From the NCBI RefSeq assembly GCF_018612915.1, contig NZ_JAGGRL010000010.1:62001-126000 (forward strand): a stretch of 64,000 nt of DNA. The letters are read 5' to 3'. This document shows, in pieces, positions 42,410 through 50,619 of the stretch; the first letter of the stretch is position 1, and every line of letters starts with the position of its first letter. The position numbers were made by a program, and so were the translations under genes. Below the pieces are notes generated by a model. That model made no database searches. It worked only from the letters and a program-made list of their open reading frames with translations, and had not been told where the DNA came from. This DNA is from Stenotrophomonas sp. ISL-67 (GTDB lineage Bacteria; Pseudomonadota; Gammaproteobacteria; Xanthomonadales; Xanthomonadaceae).

Positions 42410-42430
42410 CCCTCGCCATTCCGGCGAGGG
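42410..42430 (+). promoter_or_regulatory. Leader hairpin before the SymE-like gene
   Basis: CCCTCGCC (42410-42417) pairs exactly with GGCGAGGG (42423-42430), ending ten bases before the GGAGG ribosome site at 42441. A structured leader fits a gene whose translation is held down. Confidence 0.45.
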
Positions 42431-42451
42431 AGACTTCCTCGGAGGTGGCAA

Positions 42452-42751
42452 ATGCGTCGCTCGATTTCGGACTTACCCTCAAACGAACAACCGCAAACCG
42501 GCATTGGCCTGCGTGCGCCGGAGCACCTGCGGATCGGGTCGTTCAAGCATCCTGGTGGTCATCCGCTACCCGGCGGTGGGCGCATTCCGTGCCTGATGCT
42601 GCGCGGCCTGTGGCTGGACCGGTTTGAACTGCCCGTAGGCGGCCGTGTGGTGGTGCAGGTGGAGCCGAAGCGGATCACGCTGACGTTGGATGAGACACCG
42701 GTGCCCGTGCCGTACCGATATCAGGACCATGTGCCGAAGCGGGCGCGGTAA
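42452..42751 (+). CDS. SymE-like toxin-family protein
   Basis: A 99-residue protein whose C-terminal half, IPCLMLRGLWLDRFELPVGGRVVVQVEPKRITLTL in parts (IPCLMLRGLWLDRFELPVGG and RVVVQVEPKRITLTL), matches the SymE toxin domain, an AbrB-like beta fold in which E. coli SymE acts as an RNA-condensing or RNA-cleaving toxin controlled by antisense RNA SymR. ATG 42452 is supported by GGAGG six bases upstream; a longer frame from 42317 has no such site. It stands alone within an island of structured repeats. Any antisense RNA would overlap the leader and first codons; I cannot prove one. The family call is moderately firm, toxicity is inferred. Confidence 0.72.
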   Translation: MRRSISDLPSNEQPQTGIGLRAPEHLRIGSFKHPGGHPLPGGGRIPCLMLRGLWLDRFELPVGGRVVVQVEPKRITLTLDETPVPVPYRYQDHVPKRAR

Positions 42752-42776
42752 AACGGTCAACGGGGATGCCACCCTG

Positions 42777-42976
42777 GTAGGGTCGCATCCCGATCGACGC
42801 CGTGCATGGATGCACAAGTGGTGCGACCGCAGGATGCGGAAGAGCGTTCCACCGCCGACCATGTTGCAACGTTCGGTGGGGCATGACCGTTTGAGGGAAA
42901 AGCGCGTTTCGTTCCGGAGTCATGCCGCCATCGCGCTGATCATCGATATCGGCAGTCGATTGGGATGCGACCCTAC
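42777..42976 (+). repeat. 200-bp element with GTAG terminal inverted repeats, copy 2
   Basis: GTAGGGTCGCATCCCGATCG (42777-42796) and CGATTGGGATGCGACCCTAC (42957-42976) are inverted repeats with one mismatch, and the flanking CTG/CAG extends them. Inside are GTGCAT-GG-ATGCAC (42803-42816), ACAAGTGGTGCGACCGCAGG, and the hairpin pair GGCATGAC/GTCATGCC (about 42882-42928). It matches 35684-35878 read in reverse. It separates the SymE-like gene from serA. Confidence 0.75.
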
Positions 42977-42995
42977 CAGCGTGCGGGCTGCAGAC

Positions 42996-44237
42996 TCAGT
43001 AGAGAACGCGCGTCCGCAACGTGCCCGGAATCGCCGCCAGCTCCTCGCGCACCGTCGCGGCCTGTTCCTCGCTGGCGGTGATGTCGATCACCACGTAGCC
43101 CACCTTCGGGTCGGTGCGCAGGAACTGGCCGTCGATATTGACGTTGTGGCGCGAGAAGATCTCGTTGACCTTGGACAGCACGCCCGGCACGTTCTGGTGG
43201 ATGTGCAGCAGGCGCAGGCTGTCGGCATGCTCGGGCAACGTCACTTCCGGGAAGTTGACCGCCGAAAGGGTGCTGCCGTTGTCGCTGTAGCGCACCAGCT
43301 TCGCCGCCACTTCCACGCCGATGTTGTCCTGCGCTTCCAACGTGCTGCCACCCACGTGCGGGGTCAGGATCACGTTGTCGTGCGCGGTCAGCGGCGACAC
43401 GAACGCATCGCCATTGCCCTTCGGTTCGACCGGGAACACGTCCAGCGCCGCGCCGCCAATGTGCCCCGAGCGCAGCGCCGCATCCAGCGCGTCGATGTCG
43501 ACCACGGTGCCACGTGCAGCATTGATCAGGTGTGCGCCCGGGCGCATGCGGGCCAGCTGCGGTGCGCCGATCAGCCATTGGGTGGCCGGGGTTTCGGGCA
43601 CGTGCACGGTCACGATATCGGCGCGGGCGAGCAGGTCGTCCAGGTCGATCGCAGCGCGGGCGTTGCCCAGCGATAGCTTGGTTTCGATGTCGTGGAAAAT
43701 CACCTGCATGCCCATCGCTTCGGCCATCACGCCGACCTGTGTGCCGATGTGGCCATAGCCGATGATGCCCAGGGTCTTGCCGCGCACTTCATGGCTGCCG
43801 GCGGCCGACTTGGACCAGCCGCCGCGGTGGCATTCGGCATTCTTCTGCGGGATGCCGCGGGTGAGCATGATCGCTTCGGCGATCACCAGCTCGGCCACGC
43901 TGCGGGTGTTGGAGTAGGGCGCGTTGAACACCGGAATGCCGGCCAGCTCGGCCGCGTCCAGGTCGACCTGGTTGGTGCCGATGCAGAAACAGCCCACCGC
44001 CATCAGGCGCTTGGCGTTGGCCAGCACCTCGGCGCTGAGCTGGGTGCGCGAGCGGATGCCCACGATGTGCGCTTCGGCGATGCGTGCCTTGAGCTCGTCT
44101 TCGGGCAGGGCCTTGCTGTGCAGTTCGATCTGCGAATAGCCGGCGGCACTGAACACGTCGATGGCCGTCTGGCTCACCCCCTCCAGCAACAGCACGCGGA
44201 TATCCTGCTTCGGGAATGAGGTCTTCTTCGGCGACAT
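42996..44237 (-). CDS. serA: D-3-phosphoglycerate dehydrogenase
   Basis: A 413-residue NAD-dependent dehydrogenase for the first step of serine synthesis. It has the Rossmann motif GKTLGIIGYGHIGTQVG, the catalytic-region LINAARGTVVDIDAL and LTPHVGGSTLEAQ, and a C-terminal ACT domain (about 340-413, HIHQNVPGVLSKVNEIF) that usually binds serine for feedback. Length matches E. coli SerA (410). The start at 44237 (MSPKKTSFPKQDIRVLLLEG) is chosen over a 12-residue-longer frame. Many SerA enzymes also reduce 2-ketoglutarate to D-2-hydroxyglutarate, which fits the divergent neighbour. Confidence 0.95.
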   Translation of the reverse strand: MSPKKTSFPKQDIRVLLLEGVSQTAIDVFSAAGYSQIELHSKALPEDELKARIAEAHIVGIRSRTQLSAEVLANAKRLMAVGCFCIGTNQVDLDAAELAGIPVFNAPYSNTRSVAELVIAEAIMLTRGIPQKNAECHRGGWSKSAAGSHEVRGKTLGIIGYGHIGTQVGVMAEAMGMQVIFHDIETKLSLGNARAAIDLDDLLARADIVTVHVPETPATQWLIGAPQLARMRPGAHLINAARGTVVDIDALDAALRSGHIGGAALDVFPVEPKGNGDAFVSPLTAHDNVILTPHVGGSTLEAQDNIGVEVAAKLVRYSDNGSTLSAVNFPEVTLPEHADSLRLLHIHQNVPGVLSKVNEIFSRHNVNIDGQFLRTDPKVGYVVIDITASEEQAATVREELAAIPGTLRTRVLY

Positions 44238-44371
44238 GGGCAAGCGGCAGCAGGTTGGACGGGAGCTGTCCACTATGCCAGATCAGGGCAGGGATGGTGC
44301 GGTGCGCCATGTGATGGTTTGACGGTTTCAGATGCGACCAATTCGTGGCGGGGTCGCACGACCAACAGTAT

Positions 44372-44436
44372 GCCCGCCGAGGCGGGCACCCTTCGGGCCG
44401 TCGGCAAGCGACGGTGGGAACGGCGACACCGTTCCC
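44372..44436 (+). promoter_or_regulatory. Three consecutive perfect hairpins in the leader of the FAD-dehydrogenase gene
   Basis: GCCCGCC/GGCGGGC (44372-44387), CCGTCG/CGACGG (44398-44414) and GGGAACGG/CCGTTCCC (44416-44436) are all exact, with small loops and almost no spacing. They end 43 bases before the dehydrogenase ATG and are followed by TTACCCTTTTGG. This could be a structured RNA leader or a terminator-like block in the serA/dehydrogenase gap. Confidence 0.55.
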
Positions 44437-44479
44437 TGCGTGCGTTACCCTTTTGGATTGTCCTGGCTCCCTTGTTCAC

Positions 44480-45868
44480 ATGACCGATCCACGCCTTGAT
44501 TCGCTGTTGCAGGACTGCCCCGGGCTGCGGCTCACCACCGAGCCGGCCGAGCTGGAACATTACGGGCGCGACTGGACCCGGCGCTGGACCCCGGCGCCGC
44601 TGGCCATCGCGCTGCCGGCCAGCGTGGAGCAGGTGCAGGCCATCCTGCGCTGGGCCAGCGCCCAGAACGTGGCCGTGGTGCCGTCCGGTGGCCGCACCGG
44701 TCTGAGCGGCGGTGCGGTCGCGGCCAACGGCGAGCTGGTGCTCAGCATGGAGCGGATGAACAAGCCGCTGGCCTTCGATGCGGTGGACCGCACGCTCACC
44801 GTGCAGGCCGGCATGGCGCTGGAAGCGGTCCACAACGCAGCGCTCGAGCACGGGTTGATCTATCCGGTCGACTTCGCCGCACGCGGCTCCTGCTCGATCG
44901 GCGGCAACATCGCCACCAATGCCGGCGGGATCCGGGTGATCCGCTACGGCAACACCCGCGAGTGGATTGCCGGCCTGAAGGTGGTCACCGCCAGTGGCGA
45001 GCTGCTGGAGCTGAACAGGGGGCTGATCAAGAATTCCAGCGGCTACGACTTCCGCCAGCTGCTGATCGCCTCCGAGGGCACGCTCGGCGTGATCGTGGAA
45101 GCCACGCTCAAGCTCACCGACCCGCCGCCCGCCAGCAACGTGATGCTGCTGGCGCTGCCCTCGTTCGAGGTGTTGATGCAGGTGTTCGCTGCATTTCGCG
45201 AGCGCATGCAGCTGCAGGCCTTCGAATTCTTCACCGACCGGGCGCTGGAACACGTGCTGGCCCATGGCGCACAGGCGCCGTTCGATGAGGTCCATCCGTT
45301 CTATGTGGTGACCGAGTTCGCCGCCGGCGACGAGGTCCAGGAAGCGGCGGCCATGGCGGCGTTCGAGGCATGCATGGAGCAGGGCTGGGTCAGCGACGGC
45401 GTGGTCAGCCAGAGCGATGCGCAGGCCGCGCAGCTGTGGCGCCTGCGCGAGGGCATCACCGAGGCCGTGGCCCGCTACAAGCCCTACAAGAACGATGTGT
45501 CGGTGCGGATCTCGGCCATGCCGGCGTTCATGGCGCGCACCCAGGCGCTGATCGGCGAGGCCTACCCGCATTTCGACGTGGTCTGGTTCGGGCACATCGG
45601 CGACGGCAACCTGCACATCAACGTGCTCAAGCCCGATGCCACCGACGATGCACGGTTCCTGCAGCAGTGCGAGCACGTGACCAAGCTGCTGGCGCAGGTG
45701 CTGAAGGACTTCGATGGCAGCATTTCCGCCGAACATGGCATCGGCCTGGTCAAGAAGGGCTACCTGGACAGCACCCGCGGCCCGGAGGAAATCGCGCTGA
45801 TGAGGGCGGTCAAACGTGCGTTTGATCCCCAAGGGCTGCTGAATCCCGGCAAGGTGTTTGATCTGTAG
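44480..45868 (+). CDS. FAD-linked D-2-hydroxyglutarate dehydrogenase-like oxidase
   Basis: A 462-residue flavoprotein of the FAD_binding_4 / FAD-oxidase_C type, as in GlcD, D-lactate and D-2-hydroxyglutarate dehydrogenases. The FAD site shows VVPSGGRTGLSGGAVA and GSCSIGGNIATNAGGIRVIRYGNTREW. The C-terminal metal/substrate site shows WFGHIGDGNLHINVL and SAEHGIGLVKKGYL. Divergence from serA by 242 bases matches the serA/D2HGDH pairing reported in Pseudomonas, where this enzyme reoxidises D-2-hydroxyglutarate made by SerA. D-2-hydroxyglutarate is thus the best guess. ATG 44480 is chosen on homology grounds. Confidence 0.85.
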   Translation: MTDPRLDSLLQDCPGLRLTTEPAELEHYGRDWTRRWTPAPLAIALPASVEQVQAILRWASAQNVAVVPSGGRTGLSGGAVAANGELVLSMERMNKPLAFDAVDRTLTVQAGMALEAVHNAALEHGLIYPVDFAARGSCSIGGNIATNAGGIRVIRYGNTREWIAGLKVVTASGELLELNRGLIKNSSGYDFRQLLIASEGTLGVIVEATLKLTDPPPASNVMLLALPSFEVLMQVFAAFRERMQLQAFEFFTDRALEHVLAHGAQAPFDEVHPFYVVTEFAAGDEVQEAAAMAAFEACMEQGWVSDGVVSQSDAQAAQLWRLREGITEAVARYKPYKNDVSVRISAMPAFMARTQALIGEAYPHFDVVWFGHIGDGNLHINVLKPDATDDARFLQQCEHVTKLLAQVLKDFDGSISAEHGIGLVKKGYLDSTRGPEEIALMRAVKRAFDPQGLLNPGKVFDL

Positions 45869-45930
45869 CACGCGACAGAATTTCACGTAGCCGATACGCT
45901 CTGTCTTTTCCTGCCGTGAATGACACCCTC

Positions 45931-46227
45931 ATGATGCGTTCGATCCTGCTCCTTGCCGTGCTCGCCCTGCCGCTGTCGGCCTTCGCCTCCAGCTTCGCGG
46001 GTTCCTCGGCCGGTTCCGCTTCCGGCGCGTCGTCGGCCGGTTCGTCCAGCTCGGACGACGACAAGGTGGTGGTCGACGCGCGCGAAGACGCGGCTGCGTT
46101 CGTGGCCACCGACGGCGCCATCCGTGGCGCACGTCTGGAAGCGGCACTGCTGCACCTGCGCGAAACCGGCGCCGCCCAGCGCGACGCCAGCGACATGCAG
46201 CTGGCCCAGGCCCTCCTGGCCCGCTGA
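45931..46227 (+). CDS. Small exported DUF2388-family protein
   Basis: A 98-residue protein with signal peptide (MMRSILLLAVLALPLSAFASS), a low-complexity Gly/Ser/Ala stretch with SSSSDDD, and the conserved block KVVVDAREDAAAFVATDGAIRGARLEAALLHLRE that identifies DUF2388. GTG 45916 would add five residues. Function is unknown. Its stop codon overlaps the start of the next gene (TGATG), so the two are translationally coupled and probably act together in the periplasm. Confidence 0.8.
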   Translation: MMRSILLLAVLALPLSAFASSFAGSSAGSASGASSAGSSSSDDDKVVVDAREDAAAFVATDGAIRGARLEAALLHLRETGAAQRDASDMQLAQALLAR

Positions 46228-48023
46228 TGCAACTCCGCCGCCGGGCCCTGCGCCGATGCGCGGCGGTCCTGGCGGCGTTGCTGGCCGTCCCGACCGCCCA
46301 TGCCGCCCTGCAGCTTCAGTTGCAGGCAGACGGGCTTGATCCAGGCCAGCGAGCGAAAGCCAACCTCGTGCTGCAGCAGGCGCCTGCGCTGCTGCCTGGG
46401 TCATGGCAGGCGCGGTTCGTCGCTCCGGTCACGATCTCGTGGTCGGACCAGCTTCCCGATACGGTGCATGGCCGCACCCGGAAGAGCGCGATCACCCTGC
46501 GGCGCAGCCTGCTGGACCAGATGCAGCCCGGTCAACCGCTGCCACGCGCGGTGCAGGCGGCGCTGATCCATGAATTGACCCACGTGCTGGACCGCGCCGC
46601 CGCCGGCCGCTGGTCGTACAGCGCCCGCTGGCGTGACCTGGCCGGTTGGCAGCAGCACCCCTGGCGGTGGGGCCGGGGGGCGAACGCGTTCACCGAACGC
46701 AGCCCCGATCCGTACGAGCGCCACAGCCCGGCCGAGTACCTGGCGGTGAATGCCGAGCACTACCTGCTCGATGCCGATTACGCCTGCCGTCGCCCGGCGC
46801 TGGCGGCGTGGTTCGCCGACCGCATCGGCCCGGGTCCGCAGCAGGCAGCGTGCGATCCGCGCGTGGCGCTGGTGCAGGCCGGCGATGTGCCGGGCGAAGC
46901 GTCATTGCTGGCGTTGGATCCGCAGCGGGTGTACGCAGTGGACTACCTGCTGGCCGAGGGCAACGACCAGCTGATGAGCCGCTGGGGCCACAGCATGTTG
47001 CGGCTGGTGATCTGCGCGCCCGGCAGGCCGCGCGGTCCGGATTGCCGGCTGGATCTGGCCGAGCACCGGGTGTTGTCGTTTCGTGCGTTTGTCGGCGATG
47101 TGCAGATTTCCAGCTGGCGTGGGCTTACAGGGGCGTACCCGTCGCGGTTGTTCGTGCTGCCGCTCAACCAGGTGATCAACGAATACACGCAACTGGAGCT
47201 GCGCGGGCTGCAGTCGGTGCCGTTGGCGCTTGATCAAACCGACATCGCCAGCCTGCTGGAGCGTGTGGGCCAGGTGCATTGGAGCTATGACGGGCGGTAT
47301 CGCTTTGTCAGCAACAACTGCGCGGTGGAAACCGGCAAGCTGCTGCAGGAAGGCGTGCCGCGCTGGGCCGATCCCGGGCTGAACCGGCTGAGCCCCGGTG
47401 GATTGCTGCGCCGGCTGGAGCGGCAGGGCCGTGCCGATGGCGCGGTGCTGGAGGATCGACGCGAGGCAATGCGGTTGGGCTACTACTTCCCGTCGGCGCA
47501 GGCGCATTACCAGCAGCTGTTTGATGTGGCACGCGCGGAGCTGGCGCTGCCAACCACGCAGGTGACCGGGTGGTTGGCGTTGCCTGCGGCGCAGCGCGCG
47601 GCCTGGGCGGAGCGAGGCGGGTTGCGTGCGACATCGGCGCTGTTGCTGTTGGAGCAGGCGGCGCGGTACCGGGAAGAGTTGCGGGCGCGCGATGGGTTGA
47701 AGCGGGCGTTGGGCGGTTCGGCTGCGGGCGGTGATGCGGCGCATGCGGCATTGCTGGCGTTGCTGGACGATGCCGGGCAGCTGGCCAATCCGGCTGGGTT
47801 GGTGGGCGGTGACGGGTATGGGTTGCCGACGCTGCAGGAGCGTGTCGTGGCGGCCGAGGCGGCCCAGCAGATCAGCGCACGTGGGGTGCCGGCGTGGGCG
47901 GCGTTGCAGGCGCAGATGCGTGCGCGGTTGCCGGCGGCGCAGCAGCGGGAGCTGGTCACGATTGATGACACGCTGGCCCGGCTGGGGAGCCGAATGCGTC
48001 AGCTGGCGCGCGAAGGGGTGTAG
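46227..48023 (+). CDS. Periplasmic DUF4105-like protein with HELTH metal motif
   Basis: A 598-residue exported protein (signal MQLRRRALRRCAAVLAALLAVPTAHAA). The N-terminal part carries ALIHELTHVLDRA (about residues 110-122), a zinc-protease-type H-E-x-x-H, and SPAEYLAVNAEHYLLD. The middle part, with LMSRWGHSMLRLVIC and later RYRFVSNNCAVETGKLL, has the His and Cys pattern of DUF4105, the family of the lipoprotein N-acylation enzyme Lnb. The C-terminal 170 residues are Ala/Leu-rich helices. Activity is unproven; peptidase plus acyl-transfer or amidase functions are conceivable. It starts on the last base of the DUF2388 stop. Its own TAG stop lies in a GTAG repeat head. Confidence 0.75.
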   Translation: MQLRRRALRRCAAVLAALLAVPTAHAALQLQLQADGLDPGQRAKANLVLQQAPALLPGSWQARFVAPVTISWSDQLPDTVHGRTRKSAITLRRSLLDQMQPGQPLPRAVQAALIHELTHVLDRAAAGRWSYSARWRDLAGWQQHPWRWGRGANAFTERSPDPYERHSPAEYLAVNAEHYLLDADYACRRPALAAWFADRIGPGPQQAACDPRVALVQAGDVPGEASLLALDPQRVYAVDYLLAEGNDQLMSRWGHSMLRLVICAPGRPRGPDCRLDLAEHRVLSFRAFVGDVQISSWRGLTGAYPSRLFVLPLNQVINEYTQLELRGLQSVPLALDQTDIASLLERVGQVHWSYDGRYRFVSNNCAVETGKLLQEGVPRWADPGLNRLSPGGLLRRLERQGRADGAVLEDRREAMRLGYYFPSAQAHYQQLFDVARAELALPTTQVTGWLALPAAQRAAWAERGGLRATSALLLLEQAARYREELRARDGLKRALGGSAAGGDAAHAALLALLDDAGQLANPAGLVGGDGYGLPTLQERVVAAEAAQQISARGVPAWAALQAQMRARLPAAQQRELVTIDDTLARLGSRMRQLAREGV

Positions 48024-48170
48024 GGACACGCCGCGCCGGATGACCGCTGGGCGCCGTTGCGATGAGCGCGTCGCCACGCGCCACGGTCTGGCCGCAATGG
48101 AACGGGACAGTGCTTGCCGCGTGTCTGCGCGGTGCCGGGCGGAGAGCAGACACGCATGGCGTGTCCCTAC
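48020..48170 (+). repeat. 151-bp element with 13-bp terminal inverted repeats (left of MliC gene)
   Basis: GTAGGGACACGCC (48020-48032) and GGCGTGTCCCTAC (48158-48170) are exact inverted repeats. The interior (CGCCGGATGACCGCTGGGCG, CCGTTGCGATGAGCGCGTCG, GTCTGGCCGCAATGGAACGG) recurs in inverted orientation at 49061-49140. The head supplies the stop codon of the DUF4105 gene. Confidence 0.75.
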
Positions 48171-48276
48171 GCGGGGGGCGTATTTTCCAGACGCGGCAGC
48201 GACCGCATTTCACCCCCGGTCACACCGGCAGGGCTAGGATCTCCGGTTGAATCAGAACATCGGCAAGGAGTCGAAC

Positions 48277-49014
48277 ATGCGCGCATCTCCCTTCATTCTC
48301 AGCCTGGCCATCGCCACCGGCCTGGCGGCATGCCAGCCGGCGCAGCAGGCCGACAGTGCGGGCCCTGACACCGTCGCGGCCGGCAACGAAACGCCGCCGC
48401 CGACGGCAGCACCGACCTCCGATGAACGCGTGTACGCCTTCCAGTGCGGTGATCTGGCCGTGCAGGCAACCTACCGCGGACAGGATTCGGCCACGGTGGT
48501 GGTGGGCGGGCGCACCTTCGTGATGGCGTCGGACACCGCCGCCTCCGGCGCGAAGTTCAGCGACGGCCAGGGCAACGTGTTCTGGACCAAGGGCACCACC
48601 GAAGGCATCCTGACACTCCAGGGCGAGCCTGACCGCAGCTGCACGGGCTCGGGCAAGGAGGGCGAGGTTGCCGCCGCCGCAGTCACTGCGGATGCAGCGC
48701 CCGCGTTCCGCGCTACCGGCAATGAGCCGGGCTGGCTGGCGCAGGTCAGTGCCGGGGAAAACCCGGTGCTGCGCGTGGAGACCGGGTACGGCGAGCAGAA
48801 GTTCGAGGTGGTGTCGCCCACCCAGGGCAAGGATGGCTGGTCGGGCAAGGCCGCCGATGGTACCGACATCAAGCTCAGCTTCCAGCGCACGGTGTGTCAC
48901 GACGACATGAGCGGGCAGGGCTTTGGCGCCACCGTGATGCTCACGGTGGGCGCGCGCCAGTACCACGGCTGTGGTGATTTCGCCGGGGCGCCGGCCTTGG
49001 CCGAGCGCCCTTGA
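48277..49014 (+). CDS. Lipoprotein with MliC-type lysozyme-inhibitor domain and a second conserved domain
   Basis: A 245-residue lipoprotein: lipobox LAAC with C19. The first domain (about 50-125: VYAFQCGDLAVQATYRGQDSATV, FVMASDTAASGAKFSDGQG, FWTKGTTEGILTLQGEPDRSC) matches MliC/PliC inhibitors of c-type lysozyme. The second (about 145-240: FRATGNEPGWLAQVS, QRTVCHDDMSGQGFGATV, YHGCGDFAG) resembles the COG3650-type domain found in heat-shock/lipoprotein families. The ATG has AAGGAG seven bases upstream. Likely outer- or inner-membrane anchored protection against host lysozyme. It stands alone between inverted repeats. Confidence 0.82.
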   Translation: MRASPFILSLAIATGLAACQPAQQADSAGPDTVAAGNETPPPTAAPTSDERVYAFQCGDLAVQATYRGQDSATVVVGGRTFVMASDTAASGAKFSDGQGNVFWTKGTTEGILTLQGEPDRSCTGSGKEGEVAAAAVTADAAPAFRATGNEPGWLAQVSAGENPVLRVETGYGEQKFEVVSPTQGKDGWSGKAADGTDIKLSFQRTVCHDDMSGQGFGATVMLTVGARQYHGCGDFAGAPALAERP

Positions 49015-49031
49015 TGGCGTGATCTGCTTCC

Positions 49032-49155
49032 ACCGGACGCAGCCACGCAGCCACGCAGCAAGCACTGCCCCGTTCCATTGCGGCCAGACCGTGGCGACGC
49101 GCTCATCGCAACGGCGCCCAGCGGTCATCCGGCGCGGCGTGGCTCTACGATCCGG
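49032..49155 (-). repeat. Inverted copy of the 48020 element (right of MliC gene)
   Basis: On the minus strand it begins GTAGAGCCACGCCGCGCCGG (49136-49155), then repeats the 48033-48116 interior almost base for base but lacks a seven-base CGCCACG duplication. It ends near 49032 with tandem GCGTGGCT units. The gap 49015-49164 is otherwise empty. Confidence 0.75.
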
Positions 49156-49164
49156 TGTCAGCGG

Positions 49165-49731
49165 TCAGTCCGCGCGGCCGGCGAATTCGCCGGTTGCGGT
49201 GTTGACCAGCACGCGCTCGCCGTTGGCGATGTACTCGGGCACCATGATTTCGATGCCGGTGCTGAGCTTGGCCGGCTTCGGGCGCTTGGTGGCGGTGCCG
49301 CCCTTGAGTTCCGGTGGGGTTTCGACCACTTCCAGCACCACGCTGCTCGGCATCTGCACGGCGACCGGGGTTTCATCGATCACCTGCACGTAGATGCCGG
49401 TCAGGCCGTCGGTGATGTAACCAGCGTCATCGCCGATGACATCGGCATCCAGGGTGTACGGCGTGTAATCCTCATCATCGAGGAAGACGAAGGCGTCGCC
49501 ATCCTTGTATGAGTAAGTCGATTGGCGGCGCAGCAGTTCGACTTCAGGCAGGTTGTCGTCGGCGTCGAAGCTGGCGTCCAGCTTGTTGCCGCCCGGCACG
49601 CTGTACATGATGAAGCGGAAGCGCACATTGCCGCCGCGGCCCTGCGGCGAGCTGCGTTCGATGTCGCGGATCTGGTAGACGCCGCCGTTGTGTTCGACGA
49701 CGTTGCCCTTCTTGATGTCGTTGGCTTTCAT
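49165..49731 (-). CDS. yeiP: Elongation factor P-like protein (EfpL/YeiP)
   Basis: A 188-residue three-domain EF-P paralog. Length and the block [26 protein letters not shown] match the EF-P fold, where such proteins enter the ribosomal E site and ease stalling at difficult peptide motifs. The tip loop reads [11 protein letters not shown], with R32 where EF-P has its modified lysine, the hallmark of the YeiP/EfpL branch that needs no modification. The start is [17 protein letters not shown]. It is downstream of the SDR gene by 38 bases on the same strand. Confidence 0.93.
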   Translation of the reverse strand: MKANDIKKGNVVEHNGGVYQIRDIERSSPQGRGGNVRFRFIMYSVPGGNKLDASFDADDNLPEVELLRRQSTYSYKDGDAFVFLDDEDYTPYTLDADVIGDDAGYITDGLTGIYVQVIDETPVAVQMPSSVVLEVVETPPELKGGTATKRPKPAKLSTGIEIMVPEYIANGERVLVNTATGEFAGRAD

Positions 49732-49769
49732 GGAATGAAGGTCGGTTCGTGGGAGGTAGGGTTGCTTGC

Positions 49770-50540
49770 TTACTTGGGCGCCAGGCGCACCGCACCGTCA
49801 AGGCGGATGGTTTCGCCGTTGAGGTAGGTGTTGGTCAGGATGTGGCCGACCAGGCCGGCGAAATCGTCCGGCTTGCCCAGCCGCGGCGGGAACGGGATCG
49901 AGGCGGCCAGCGATTCCTGCACGGCCGGCGGCATGCCATCGACCATCGGGGTCCAGAAGATGCCCGGGGCGATGGTCATCACGCGGATGCCGAAGCGCGA
50001 CAGTTCGCGCGCCATCGGCAGGGTCATGCCGACCACGCCGCCCTTGGAGGCGGCATACGCGGCCTGGCCGATCTGGCCTTCATAGGCCGCCACGCTGGCG
50101 GTGTTGATGATCACGCCGCGCTCGCCATCGTCGCCGGCCGTGTTGTGCTGCATGCGGTTGGCGGCGGCCTTGGCCACGTTGAAGCTGCCGACCAGGTTGA
50201 CCATCACCGTGTTCTGGAAGGTGGCCAGCGGCATCGGTGCCTCTTTGCCCAGCACGCGGCCGGCGCCGAGGATGCCGGCGCAGCTGACCACGGCATTCAG
50301 GCCGCCCAGGAAATCGTGCGCGGCGTCGATCTGCGCGGACACCGCGGCTTCGTCGCTGACATTGGTGCTGAAATAGCGGGCGTTGGCCGGGCCGAGCTCG
50401 GCCACGGCAGCGGCGCCCTTGTCATCATTGAGGTCGAACAGGGCTACCTTGGCGCCATGGGCGACCAGGTGCTGGGCTACCGAAAGGCCCAGGCCGGAAA
50501 CACCGCCGGTGACGACGGCGCGGACGGAAGACAGCTGCAT
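49770..50540 (-). CDS. Short-chain dehydrogenase (3-hydroxyacyl-CoA dehydrogenase type)
   Basis: A 256-residue SDR. The cofactor loop [14 protein letters not shown] (T-G-x3-G-x-G), the D that selects NAD in [10 protein letters not shown], the N in [11 protein letters not shown], and the catalytic S, Y-x3-K in [23 protein letters not shown] are complete. [38 protein letters not shown] in parts is highly typical of HSD17B10-like 2-methyl-3-hydroxyacyl-CoA dehydrogenases. That fits the branched-chain catabolism genes upstream on the strand. The start at MQLSS (50540) is favoured over a seven-residue-longer frame. Confidence 0.85.
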   Translation of the reverse strand: MQLSSVRAVVTGGVSGLGLSVAQHLVAHGAKVALFDLNDDKGAAAVAELGPANARYFSTNVSDEAAVSAQIDAAHDFLGGLNAVVSCAGILGAGRVLGKEAPMPLATFQNTVMVNLVGSFNVAKAAANRMQHNTAGDDGERGVIINTASVAAYEGQIGQAAYAASKGGVVGMTLPMARELSRFGIRVMTIAPGIFWTPMVDGMPPAVQESLAASIPFPPRLGKPDDFAGLVGHILTNTYLNGETIRLDGAVRLAPK

Positions 50541-50619
50541 TGCACGATCCCGCGGGTTCAAGAGCCGCCGATTCTAGCGGATGCCGGGCCATTCGCCGTT
50601 GTGCAGCGCGTGCAGGCGC

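Noticed and set aside
42317-42451. N-terminal extension of the SymE-like protein
   Set aside because: No ribosome site at 42317, the sequence is unlike the family, and GGAGG at 42441 clearly serves ATG 42452.
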